From: Dictyocoela muelleri
Taxonomy: Eukaryota; Microsporidia
Direction of reading: 5' to 3'
Assembly (NCBI GenBank): GCA_016256075.1
Contig: SDVU01000123.1
Coordinates: 1 to 19,951, forward strand
DNA length: 19,951 nt
Within the stretch, counting starts at the first letter, position 1; every line of letters starts with the position of its first letter. Under the pieces are notes generated by a model. It had not been told where the DNA came from and did not search any database. It saw only the letters and a program-made list of their open reading frames with translations. Shown one piece after another: positions 9,378-18,185 of this stretch. The translations under genes and the position numbers were made by a program.

Positions 9378-9809
9378 TTTAAAATATTTTGTATTTCTTC
9401 AACTCACTATGGACGACATAGAAATGTTAAGACAAATAATAAGAGCCGACAAATCTAAACTGCTAGATATTATGCTCTTTAGGTTTAAAATTATACTTAA
9501 TGAACAGTATTGTCTCTTTTGTAAAGAATCAATAAGGAAAAAAAAGTTGTAGACACGCAGACAAGTTCGAATGGCGCTGTATAAATTATAACTATCAAAA
9601 ATATCGAACCACATTGAACATAATACAAAATTCGTTCAATTAATTTTCAAGGTTATAATATCAATATTATCAGAAGTGATATAATATGTCGCGCGCGCAG
9701 CGCGTGACCTTTCAAAAAACCGGAGTTTATAATATTTCAAGTTATATACTGTTATTTATTTATATATTGATTTTTATAAATTTATTTTATTAAATTTTTG
9801 TTAAATTTT

Positions 9810-9880
9810 TGGTTAAGTAGAAGTTGAACCGACTAGTTACTTGTCAATACAAGTCTTTCTACTCTGGGCAAATAAACACA
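9810..9880 (-). promoter_or_regulatory. tRNA-like segment in left arm of M3
   Basis: B-box-like GGTTCAACTTC matches the consensus at 9/11; the A-box match is weaker. The spacing is tRNA-like. Supported mainly by the equivalent segments in the other copies. Confidence 0.45.
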
Positions 9881-9978
9881 AAATGAATATATTTACTGAT
9901 TATAAATTAATTATTATTGTAAAATAACATTTATTCCTAATAACAGTATTTTTTAAAAAAAGTAATTAAAATCTTGAC

Positions 9979-10048
9979 TATATAATTTATGATATTTATA
10001 ATAAATCATAAATGATATAATTTATGATATTTATAATAAAACATAAAT
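9979..10048 (+). repeat. Two tandem 35-bp units inside M3
   Basis: The unit starting TATAATTTATGATATTTATA is present twice in direct succession with three or fewer differences. M4 is interrupted just before this position, so I cannot tell whether the duplication is typical of the family. Confidence 0.7.
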
Positions 10049-10149
10049 ATACAATAATTTATAAAATTTAAAATTTAAGTTAGCAATAAAAATTTTCATT
10101 TTAAATTATTAAATTTATTATTTAAATATATTTAGTAAATTAATTACAG

Positions 10150-10212
10150 TGTTCTGAACTAGTGGTATTCGTGAAATTGATTAATTATTATGTAGTGGGA
10201 TCAACTCCACTT
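10150..10212 (+). promoter_or_regulatory. tRNA-like segment in right arm of M3
   Basis: TGAACTAGTGG at the A-box position and GGATCAACTCC (9/11) at the B-box position, about 35 bases apart. The flanking sequence upstream matches M4 closely. Confidence 0.5.
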
Positions 10213-10967
10213 AAACAAAAATTTAACAAATAAAATTAATAGAATTCAATATATAAATAAATAACAGTATATAAGTTAGAATTATAAAAAATGTCGGTTT
10301 GGAGGCAGGTTGCGCGCTGCGCGCGCGACATATTATATATCAAAGGACATCAGAACTTTGAAATAATGATGGCTATAGTAAAATGGATACCCTTTTAAGG
10401 ATTAGAGCACTTATTAACAAGAGAATCAAGTTATTTTTCGAGCTAAATTCTATAAGACTAAGAAGTCCAGCAGTTATTGTACAGGTAGATGAGATAAAAT
10501 TGAAATTTAATGTGAAAAACCACAGGGGAAAGTCGATAACTCCATGCTGGGCTTTATGCATTGTTGATACTAGCTATAGAACAGCGTTGGGCTTATGTAC
10601 AATTGTCGAAGACTAATCAGCAAGTATTTTATATATATATAATTTCACGTGTCGTTGTCCCCGGTAGTATTATATGCAGCGAAGAATAGTCAGCATACAA
10701 GGCATTAGAAATATCACTCAGTTATAAACATTGAACTGTTAGCCACAAATATTTTTGTTAATCCTTTATACGGTACACATACTCAGCATGAAGAGTCGTA
10801 TAATAATAGAATAAAATTAAAAATTAAAGCCATGAAAGGACTGTCTATTAAACAGAGAAGGAATTATTTTTGGATTTTATGTTTAGAGAGCGAAATGTGA
10901 ATGATAATTTATTTCGTTTATTAAATTGATACCTCTATACCCCATATTTAATTTTTTTTTTCTATAG

Positions 10968-11012
10968 AACGCCAGACCGACGTGATCTTAAAACGGGGCG
11001 CCAAACCGACCT
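10968..11012 (-). repeat. Right terminal inverted repeat of Merlin-type element
   Basis: On the minus strand begins AGGTCGG, includes GCCCCG, and ends ACGTCGGTCTGG, paralleling the left end. Confidence 0.65.
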
Positions 11013-11137
11013 GATCAAAAATTTTTACAGCAATTAATAATATAGTTAAGATCTTGGAGCCCGAAGAGTATATATTGACAATCAGAAAACGCGGGTTTCA
11101 TTAAAGGTGTAAATATTTTTAAGACAATCATATAGAT

Positions 11138-11920
11138 CAGTAGTCCCCAACTTTTTTTGGCTTTGCGTAAAAATATTAAAGGCATTTTTCCGGATGAAAT
11201 TTTAGAAATTTTTCTGAAAAAATGCCAAAAAAAGTTATCGGGAAAATAAAATCTTGAAAATACATAAGAAAATAAATCTCTACAAGAAAACTCTTCTTAG
11301 ATTAGTTCTCGGAAACTCGCCGCGAGCGCAGCGCGAGCTTATCACCAGAACTTTTGTCGAAATTTGTTTAATTAAAAATTATAAAATTTTCCAGTTTTAA
11401 CAATAATATTCAATTATAACGTTCTTTAGACACTAAATCTAGAGAATTTATTTAAATTATCAAATATGGAATTTCTAAAGTATAATAAAATATTTATATA
11501 TTGTTTTATATGCATATTATATAAATCAGTTTTTATATAAACTTTATGTGGCGTCTATATGAAAAAATTATTTCTAAAATATGATAAAAAACATCATAGA
11601 AAATTCTTTATACTTCAAAATTTCCATATTTGACAATCTTAACAACTATATAGATTTGGTGTCTAAGGGACGTTACAATTATATTCTTGTTAAAACAGAA
11701 AATTTTTAAAATTGGTTATTAAAAAATTTTTGTGGAGAGTTCTGGCGATAATCCCGCGATAAGTTCTCGTGCAGCGATTATTTTTTATGTCCTTATAATA
11801 TTTTATTTTTTTAATATTTTTCTTTTGCATTTTTGCCAAAAATAATCAAGAAAATTTCATTCGCAAAAAGCCTTTGGCATTTTTACGGAAAGCCAAACCA
11901 CAAAAATAGAAGTTCTAACG
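11138..11920. mobile_element. hAT-like foldback MITE with long arms
   Basis: The whole 783 bases form one imperfect palindrome with arms of about 380 bases around a centre near 11530. Matching blocks include GGCTTTGCGTAAAAAT at 11159 against GGCTTTCCGTAAAAAT from the other arm, ATCACCAGAAC at 11341 against ATCGCCAGAAC, and TTTAGACACTAAATCTA near 11430 against TTAGACACCAAATCTA. The left end CAGTAGTCCCCAAC resembles the hAT terminus CAGTGGTCCCCAAC; the right end is more decayed. There is no coding content. It lies inside the gag-like part of the gypsy fossil. A clear 8-bp target duplication was not found. Confidence 0.7.
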
Positions 11921-12430
11921 CGAGTGTTAACTTTTGAGATACAGTTTAGGATCGGTAAAAAATTAAGCTCAGAAGAAATTCTAATTTCATTACTTACTCT
12001 TAAGTATAAACCTTCGCAATCCCACCAATATTATCGGAAACTATCTAACATACCCCAAAGTGATGCCTAAAAATAAGATTATATGTGAAAAGAATTACAG
12101 AAACATGTCAAAAAATAAGGATATGCCAGTCTGGACTGATAGTTTAATTAATTCAAATTTTAAGGAAGTATTTTAGGTCAATTTAGAAGGCTGCGTAAAG
12201 ATGGAAATGAAGAAGCTTGGAAAAAAAATTTGCGAGATATTTAAGACACTATTGAGAATATGAAAAATATTATAATCAAAGAAATTAATAAACAAAGGTC
12301 AAAAAAAAGTAATAAATTATTAAAAAATATATCAATTCGTGAAATAAACTTTGATAAAAATTTAAGACCAATCACCCATTAAACGAATGAATACTGCGGC
12401 TTTATTCGTCGCATCACACAACAATGAAGA
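11921..12430 (+). pseudogene. gag-like remnant of gypsy fossil
   Basis: A stretch with YKPSQSHQYYRKL lies near 12005-12045, within an alpha-helical, charged context expected of Gag. No CCHC knuckle was identified with confidence. A related piece lies upstream of the hAT-like foldback (11040-11137). Assignment rests mostly on position ahead of the protease, so it is tentative. The region is broken. Confidence 0.4.
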
Positions 12431-12685
12431 ATGCAGGATGCTAAAACAAAAACAATCAAGCGATGTTTTAAATCAGAAGCAAAGGATATACAATGTGCGA
12501 ACGTTTTTGTTCGCCTCAAGACAATTGAATTGAATATCGTATTTAATAAAGATTCCTATAAAGCGCTAATTGATACCAGTGCAACATACAAATTACTTTC
12601 AGACGAAGTTTTTAATGAAATTCATGCTTCAATTGTTGCCTTATCATCACCAGTGTATGTTGAGACAGCATCTATAAAAATATAA
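12431..12685 (+). pseudogene. Retroviral-type aspartic protease remnant of gypsy fossil
   Basis: An 84-residue open stretch contains YKALIDTSATYKLLS, matching the LIDTGA active-site loop of retropepsins, followed by the expected hydrophobic strand. It is a piece of the fossil polyprotein, not an independent gene. Confidence 0.7.
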
Positions 12686-12959
12686 CATGTGAAAATACAA
12701 AAACAATGATCTTTAAGCTTTGCGAAGACGAATAAAAGTCATACAATCTGTTTTTTTGTTTCAAAGTCTAAGGATCTTAAGTTTATTCTAGGAATGCAAT
12801 TCTTACAAAAGAATGACAAAATCATAAAAACAAAAGATAATTTTATACTCTTGATAATCGAGAGTACGAGATAGGCATAAACACCTAGATAACTGACGAA
12901 TACGACTTGAAAATTTTTCAAAAATTAAAATTTTTCACAGGAGAGAAAATAAGTTATCA

Positions 12960-13520
12960 AATAAAAAACATATAACTCGTATTAAATTATAGAACCCCTA
13001 CTTGAAAATATAGAGGGTACAGAACACAGGATTAAACTGACTAAGGATTTTTCACCGAAATTAAAGAATATAACATACCGTTAAATAAAAAAAGGAGGTA
13101 AAAGAACACCTGAAAGACCTAGAGAGGTTACGAATAATTGTCAAGAAGAATGTTAAGAGCGTATTACCCGCTTTTCTATAAGAAAGAAAATAAACAAAAT
13201 GAGATTGGTAACTGATTCTAGAATATTGAAAAAAATGTACGAAGCCAATGAAAATGAATTTCACGATATTATTCACTCTTACAGGGTCCAGTGATTTTTT
13301 CTAGTGTTTATTTGAATATTAGATATTACCAAATATCCTTGAACCCCAATATAATTGAAATAACAGCCTTTAGAATTTTAGGAAACACATATGTCTTATA
13401 GAGAATGCCGCGCGGCTTATCAAACGCAACTAGAACATTTAAAAAGGCCATAGATAATATTATTGACGGTCTACCATATGTTAAAGTTTACATGGAAGAT
13501 TTTTGATACATTCTGAAACA
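12960..13520 (+). pseudogene. Reverse transcriptase remnant of gypsy fossil
   Basis: Recognisable blocks in several frames include YYQISLNPNIIEITAF, RMPRGLSNATRTFKKAID and a DGLPYVKVYMEDF block at the catalytic position, all in family order. This gives the firmest identification of the element as Ty3/gypsy. Broken and inactive. Confidence 0.8.
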
Positions 13521-13899
13521 ATATATAAACATAATATTTACTTCAGGCATGTCTTGAGACGGTTGAGTTCATCTGGCGTTTTTTTAATTATTAAAAAATC
13601 ACAATTTTACAAAGAAAAAAATTTTAAGGCGACATCATTAATAAATCGGGATATAAAGTAGATCTTATAAGTTTCAGTAAAACACTAATATTTACTCACA
13701 AAACCAAATAATCTTAAAATTCTATTAGGATTAATGAACTGGTACAGACCATTCAAATTTTTTTTGGGACTTTTTACTCATTCGTATATGATAAAATGAA
13801 TAGTAAGAATAAGAAAAAAATTTACATAGAAGAAAAAACAATTTCGACAAAATATTGATAATAGTTAAAACGAACTGAACATTAAAATACGTAAAGCTA

Positions 13900-14265
13900 A
13901 ATTATGCATTTCAACTAGAAGTCGTCGCCTCGGATTATGGACTAGGATCTACGACAATGCGAGATAAAGAAATTGTAGTATTTTATAGCATTTTCTTTAA
14001 AAGACATGAACATAATTTCACTGTATCAGAAAAAAGAATTATTTGCAATTTTAAAATCATTAAATCATTTCAGATCAATTATACTGGTTCAAAAATATTC
14101 GTTAAAACATATCACTGTAATAATTTATTTAAAAAAACTTTAACTCTCGGAAACAACGATTGAAAATTCTTCTGCAAGAATATGACATTGAATTACAGTA
14201 TTTAGAAGAAAAAAAAATCAGCTGATATACTGTCGCGTCTTCCAAAAGTTAACATGGCTAAAACA
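13900..14265 (+). pseudogene. RNase H remnant of gypsy fossil
   Basis: The open stretch 13957-14163 and sequence around it shows ASDYGLGSTTM, VSEKRIICNF and, at the end, ADILSRLPK, which correspond to the ASD-G-GAVL, T-EKELLAI and ADALSRLP blocks of Ty3/gypsy RNase H. It follows the reverse transcriptase directly. Confidence 0.75.
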
Positions 14266-14399
14266 ATTAATTAATTAAATAATCAGTGAAAAAAGAAAAC
14301 TCTATGGATGAAAATAACACATAAATATTTTTTTTTTAAAATTTATTATAATTTTAAAGAATATAAAAAGGATAGTGGTAACAATAGAATATAAACGAT

Positions 14400-15360
14400 G
14401 AAATTATACGAATATATAATTATATTCTGTATCCAAGCTAATTTTAAATGGTTAATACTTTTTAAGATACATCGATATCGAAAAATTAAGGAAATATCTA
14501 AAATTTGTTTGTGAAAGTTGCATTATATATAAGATGGAAAAAGGAAAAAAAAAACCAAAAACAATTAAATTTCAAACAGTTATTTAATGCTTTATGAAGA
14601 GAATTCAGTTGATCTAAAAGTTATTATCAAAACAAGCCATTTCAGAACAGATACAAAAATCAAATCTTTCTATATATTAGAAATTTGTGAGACAATAAGT
14701 ATATATTCCGAAATTGATATAATTTGAGATATTTGCGCGTCAACTGTTTGTTCAGCGATAGACAAAAAAATATTTGCGCCGATACAATATTCCGAAATAT
14801 ATCCGCCTGATAATGGAGACATTTTCTGTCTGAATAATTTAAGATTTTTTTTTAAAAAATATAACATGGTCCATATATAAACATCTCCCAATATTCTAAC
14901 AGAAATGCAAAGTCGAACAATTTAACGAAGAAATTATAAAAGCATGTATATTTTATGCAATTTGTCGCTTAGTGATAAAAAAAATATCTAGAGACCGGCA
15001 CATATAAAGAAGAATCAAATATCTGTACTCCCACCTTATAACGTGTTTAATGTGAATAAGATTTACAATCAAAGAATCCGACATATTGACATTGAAAATA
15101 TAAGTAAGGTATAAAAGTCAAAGTATTAAAAATAATAAGTTTAAAAATACAAAAACCAAAAACATCAATTTCAAAAAAGGTGATTTAATATTGAAAAAAA
15201 TTTTGATTCCAACAATGTATCTGCGAGATAAATGTCCTTATAAAATTTTTCGATTGGAAAATCCGGAAATACCATGATGATTGACGAGAACTCAAAAAAT
15301 AGTAAAGTATCAATTAGTAATATAAACCTTTTTAAGAGAGTGAAGATGTGGAAATGAGTT
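14400..15360 (+). pseudogene. Integrase remnant of gypsy fossil
   Basis: Scattered blocks fit an integrase: a zinc-finger-like piece near 14510-14540, a core block around 14700-14830 in a degraded state, and a better preserved C-terminal part with KKGDLILKK, MYLRDKCPYKIFRLE near 15175-15260, like the GPY/F-type end of Ty3/gypsy integrases. The minus-strand frames at 14670-14891 and 15171-15374 are shadows. Confidence 0.6.
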
Positions 15361-15450
15361 CTAAATTCCCACATAATGAATTGATAATAAAATTGAATAA
15401 AATGTTGACGTAAAGGTTGACAGTTTCACCTGTCAAAAAAATAGATCAAA

Positions 15451-15468
15451 AAAACAAAGGGAGAGATA
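15451..15468 (+). other. Purine-rich tract at the 3' end of gypsy fossil
   Basis: AAAACAAAGGGAGAGAT follows the integrase remnant and precedes the first 72-bp repeat, the position of a polypurine tract next to a 3' LTR. Confidence 0.5.
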
Positions 15469-15544
15469 TTTAATACCTATGCATTCGTGAAGACTGCAGA
15501 AGGATAACGATCCGCGCCGAAATTATTTAAATAAACATAGATTA
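15465..15544 (+). repeat. 72-bp direct repeat, first copy (partner 16060-16138)
   Basis: From ATACCTATGCATTC to AATAAACATAGATTA this matches 16068-16138 over its whole length, with an identical last 15 bases and a GC-rich block GCGCCGA/GCGCACCGA in between. It starts just after the purine tract, so it may be the start of an LTR. Confidence 0.65.
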
Positions 15545-16060
15545 GGCGTTAGGGTCAAAAATCACCGGGGTGATTTTTGACGCTAACGATTTTAAAACTA
15601 TTATTTTTCTCTCCTTATTTTTTTCCCTTATTTTAAACTCCTAGTTTTTAACCCCCACCCTTTTTAACAATTATTTTTATCCCCTTTTTATCCCCGTATT
15701 TTTAACCCTAAACTAACCTTATTTACCCCCCCAATCTCTTTATTTCACCCTTCTTTCACCATATTTACCAACAATTCTCCTTATTTACCCGCTTATTTAT
15801 CCATCTTATTTATCCCCTCTTATTCTCCCCTTATTTCCCCTCATTCATTTATTCTCTTATTACCCCCTTTTCATCTCTTTTCCGCCTTAGTTTTTAACCA
15901 TTTTTTTAACATTTGGTAAGAAATGGGTAAAAAAATAGAGTTAAGAAATAAGGGTTAAAAGATAATGGGTAAAAAATAATGTTTAAAAATAAGGGTTAAA
16001 AAAAATATGGTTAAAAAAATAGGTTTGATTCAAAAATCTCTTGTGATTTTTGACTCAAGC
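15545..16060. mobile_element. Foldback element with hairpin ends and pyrimidine/purine arms
   Basis: The left end is a hairpin, GTCAAAAATCACC and its complement around CGGG, extended to CGTTAG/CTAACG (15547-15592). The right end is a similar hairpin (16026-16059). Inside, the left arm (about 15600-15895) is C/T-rich with phrases such as TTTTTAACCCTAAAC and CTTATTTACCC, and the right arm (about 15905-16025) is the purine-rich counterpart, AATAAGGGTTAAAA. The arms are unequal in length. It contains no coding sequence and sits exactly between the two 72-bp direct repeats. Confidence 0.65.
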
Positions 16061-16138
16061 TTATTTCATACCCATACATTCTCTAAGAGAACATATAAAC
16101 AACGAGGCGCACCGATAAAATAAATAAACATAGATTAT
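16060..16138 (+). repeat. 72-bp direct repeat, second copy (partner 15465-15544)
   Basis: Imperfect copy of the first repeat, ending in the same AATAAACATAGATTA. It is followed by a short palindrome, TGAGAATCTTTATTCTCA (16138-16155). Confidence 0.65.
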
Positions 16139-16204
16139 GAGAATCTTTATTCTCATTTTATTGTAATTTTAATCGCGTTCCTCGAAAACACAACAATTTA
16201 CAAA

Positions 16205-16345
16205 CATATCTCCTTAATATGAACACTCTCTTATATGAACACAGCTTATTATGAACACAAACTCTATATTTTCAATTATTTATTATAAAAAATACTATAT
16301 GTTCACTTATAATCCGTGAAATTCTTGTTCTGAACATGAACACTC
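16205..16345. repeat. TATGAACAC repeats, likely pogo-like subterminal sequence
   Basis: ATGAACAC recurs at about 16219, 16234, 16250 and 16338, with related TGTTCAC copies at about 16299. Spacing of the first three is 15-16 bases. The motif with CTCTCTTA between copies resembles the TGTTC and CTCTCTAATTT units at the ends of the pogo/Tigger element at 1311-4026. No second end or coding part was found nearby, so it may be an isolated end. Confidence 0.5.
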
Positions 16346-16727
16346 AAAAAAAATTTTACATATATTTAAAAGCTGTTATTTAAACATTTATATTATAAAC
16401 ACCGAATAAAAATAAAGATAAACGATTTAACAAAAAAAGAGAAGATCGGAATTTTAATTTTTTAGAAAAAACTTAAGCTGTAGGCTTAAAGTCGCTGTTA
16501 AATAACTATTGAATATCTTTATGGTGAATATAAAATATAATAGAATGTATTGATCAGATTTATTACCTAATAATACAAAAAATCATGATCTGTTATAATA
16601 AATAGAAGCCCTACATAAATATTTATATTTGATCAAAAAATATACCCTGTAAAAAACGTGTCCTAAATATTATAATCTCACAAGATAACCTAAAAGATGA
16701 AGCTTTTAAACTTTCATAAAAATTAAT
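16346..16727. other. AT-rich stretch without gene
   Basis: No coding segment or repeat recognised. Confidence 0.55.
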
Positions 16728-16750
16728 ATACAAAATTTTCAGTTCTACAA

Positions 16751-16901
16751 CGGGTTAGCCACCACCTGTTTAAAATAGAAAATCGTCATCTAGGGAAGAG
16801 AGAACATGATTCTTATTTTAAATAAGCTTTAAAGAAAAATCATGTTCTCTAGTTTTCTCTAGATGACGATTTCCTATTTTAAACAGGTGGTGGCTAACCC
16901 G
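16751..16901. repeat. Palindrome A in the left end of the second Merlin-type element
   Basis: CGGGTTAGCCACCACCTGTT at the start is exactly the reverse complement of the end, and pairing runs through AAAATCGTCATCTAG to a centre near AAGCTTTAAA. Arms are about 70 bases with few mismatches. It is a shorter version of palindrome B. Confidence 0.85.
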
Positions 16902-16974
16902 GGGAAACAGCTTAAGCATACTTAAAAAAAAAATTTTTTTCACCTCTTGTTAAAACGGTAAAAAGAGCAAGAGA

Positions 16975-17830
16975 CCATGAATTTTTTATTGAAATATCAT
17001 ATAACGATAATATAATAGAGCTATTGAAGGCCCTTAAAATTATTCCTAAAAATAAAAGCTGTATTAAATGCGATAAGGAATTAATTATCGAAAATAATGA
17101 ACATTATAATTTCTAAAAAGCAAGGAGATGTAGTAGTTGTAGATGTTATTACAGTTTATTCGATGATTCTTCAATAGGCGGTAAAAAATATCACTTTTTG
17201 TTTTTTTTAATTGCATTTTTTTTCTTTAATAAGAATAATTTTACTGCAAACTTTATAATGAGTAATTGCAATATTTGTGCGAGAAATATGCTCACATACT
17301 TGCAATAGTAAGAACAAAAATTTCAAAATTTGTTAATGATAATAGAAGGCCTTTATGGGGGTATATTGAAGAAGGTCCAAATTGATAAAACATATTGGGC
17401 CAAGAGAAAATATGTTTTTGGTGATATTGGAACTCCTGTTTGGGTTTGAAGAGCTGTGAATTTAATACCAGAAATGCTATTGTCAAGTGGTTGAAAACCG
17501 GAAAAATTTTAACATAAATGACAATAATTTATAAAAAATTTTGAAAAAAATCATATTTTGTCTCTAAACGGTATCCATCATACAATAATATTTAAAGTGT
17601 ATACAAAGATACTGTAAAACATAAGTATTTCTTTTGTTTAGCCTGAGACAATAGCCAATACTAAAAAAATTAAAAATTTATGGCTTCATTTAAAATATAT
17701 AAACATTATAGTTATGGAGTAAATCTAGATACTCTCCCTGGTCATTTAAATATGTTTATGTTTTTAGAAAGTATAAAGATATCGAGTTTGAGAGTTTCTT
17801 TTTATTTTATTAAAGAAAAAATCCATTTTA
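16975..17830 (+). pseudogene. ISXO2-like (Merlin) transposase pseudogene
   Basis: The 5' part (16978-17160) shows a helical start, NIIELLKALKIIPKNKSC, then CIKCDKELI and RRCSSCRCYYSLF, the zinc ribbon of ISXO2-like transposases, followed by a hydrophobic stretch IGGKKYHFLFFLIAFFFF. At 17371-17400 VQIDKTYWAKRKYVFGD has the first catalytic aspartate in its normal setting, followed by GTPVWV. The 3' part, in changed frames, includes LNGIHHTI (about 17560-17585) and ANTKKIKNLWLHLK near 17650-17695, which fits the HTNTIE-LW-HLK motif, then LPGHLNMFMF (17736-17765), the usual end of the domain. Several stops and frame changes disable it. It is about as decayed as the copy at 9407-10905 but is a different lineage. 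The minus-strand frame 17292-17486 is a shadow. Confidence 0.75.
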
Positions 17831-17870
17831 ATTTCAATTATTTTTTTTAAGTTAGCTTAATTTGTATTCC

Positions 17871-18185
17871 CGGGTTAGCCACCACTTGTTTAAAATAGAA
17901 AATAGTCATCAAGGAAGTATAGAACATGGTTCTATCTAAAATAAGCTTTAAATGAATAGCTAAACTCGGATATAAGAAAGAAAAAAGGCAGGCGATGACA
18001 TGTCTATATTTAGAAAAAAATCTGCTTCGTATCATTTTTTCTAAATATAGACATGTCATCGCCTACATTATATCTTTTATATGTTCGACTTTATCTCGTC
18101 ATTTAAAGCTTATTTCAAATAAGAACCATGTTCTCTACTTCTCTAGATGACTATTTTCTATTTTATACAGGTGGTGGCTAACCCG
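17871..18185. repeat. Palindrome B in the right end, 315 bp
   Basis: The outer arms match palindrome A. The middle carries an extra segment of about 160 bases that is itself palindromic. Its innermost arms (17990-18019 and 18035-18064) are a perfect 30-bp match around a 15-base loop, better conserved than the outer arms. The minus-strand frame at 17847-18059 runs through it and is not a gene. Confidence 0.85.

Larger units (their letters stand above)
9682..10333. mobile_element. GC-ended inverted-repeat element, copy M3, with two tRNA-like segments
   Basis: Both ends read TAATATGTCGCGCGCGCAG inward, and the arms stay alike for about 170 bases (for example TATACTGTTATTTATTTATA occurs in both, inverted). 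TA lies outside each end (9680-9681 and 10334-10335), in keeping with insertion at a TA. The right half has a plus-strand tRNA-like segment at 10150-10212 (A-box-like TGAACTAGTGG, B-box-like GGATCAACTCC, 9/11). The left half has one on the minus strand at 9880-9810 (A-box-like TTGCCCAGAGTAG, B-box-like GGTTCAACTTC, 9/11). The two face away from each other towards the GC ends. It has no protein-coding content and interrupts the ISXO2-like gene. A MITE is the simplest label, but an inverted pair of SINEs is also possible. Confidence 0.75.
9407..10905 (+). pseudogene. ISXO2-like (Merlin) transposase, split by an insertion
   Basis: The 5' part (9407-9680) starts at ATG and shows YCLFCKES followed in another frame by CRHADKFEWRC, the C-x2-C and W-x-C pattern of the zinc ribbon that precedes ISXO2-like DDE domains. 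M3 then occupies 9682-10333. The 3' part resumes at 10340: the frame 10383-10616 contains VIVQVDEIKLKFN with the first catalytic aspartate, then a segment through WALCIVDTSYRTALG, which fits the W-G-IER region. Farther on, past stops and frame changes, come SEE-SAYKAL (10682-10710, position of the second aspartate, here Glu), VNPLYGTHTQHEESYNNRI (about 10760-10815; the family pattern is G-HTQ-IE-W) and a final MKGLSIKQRRNYFW. The gene was disabled by M3 and by point changes. The minus-strand frames at 9399-9614 and 10373-10561 are shadows. Confidence 0.8.
9332..11012 (+). mobile_element. ISXO2/Merlin-type DNA transposon, interrupted by M3
   Basis: The ends are inverted repeats of about 45 bases: AGGTCGGATTCTTGCCCCG at 9332 and, from the other strand, AGGTCGGTTTGGCGCCCCG at 11012. 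Each end also closes with an inner inverted copy of the same heptamer (CCGACCT at 9371-9377 and a variant at 10971-10980), so each end can fold on itself. Between them lies one transposase gene in two parts, split by the 652-bp M3 repeat. Without M3 the element is about 1.03 kb, near the usual size for Merlin elements. I could not find a clear 8-9 bp target duplication. Confidence 0.7.
11013..15470 (+). mobile_element. Ty3/gypsy-type LTR retrotransposon fossil
   Basis: The plus strand carries, in the order expected for Ty3/gypsy, a gag-like part (about 11020-12430), protease (12431-12685), reverse transcriptase (about 12960-13520), RNase H (about 13900-14265) and integrase (about 14400-15360), then a purine-rich tract at 15451-15468 that fits a polypurine tract. 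The order with integrase after RNase H separates it from Ty1/copia. The copy is badly broken throughout, with well over ten breaks, so it is old and inactive. A hAT-like foldback has inserted in the gag-like part. No primer-binding site or clear 5' LTR was seen; the Merlin-type element lies where the 5' end would be. Sequence just after the purine tract is repeated at 16060-16138 and may be LTR-derived. Confidence 0.8.

Noticed and set aside
10968-11012. Merlin target duplication across 9323-9331 and 11013-11021
   Set aside because: The flanking 8-9 bases do not match well enough to call.
13061-13276. Minus-strand open frames across 12739-15374 (four of 60-73 residues)
   Set aside because: All are antisense to the gypsy fossil and have no motifs.
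15600-16025. Interstitial telomere
   Set aside because: The AACCCT-like phrases are irregular in length and sequence and occur in both orientations as arms of a foldback.
17847-18059. 70-residue minus-strand open frame
   Set aside because: It lies in one arm of palindrome B and reads repeat sequence.
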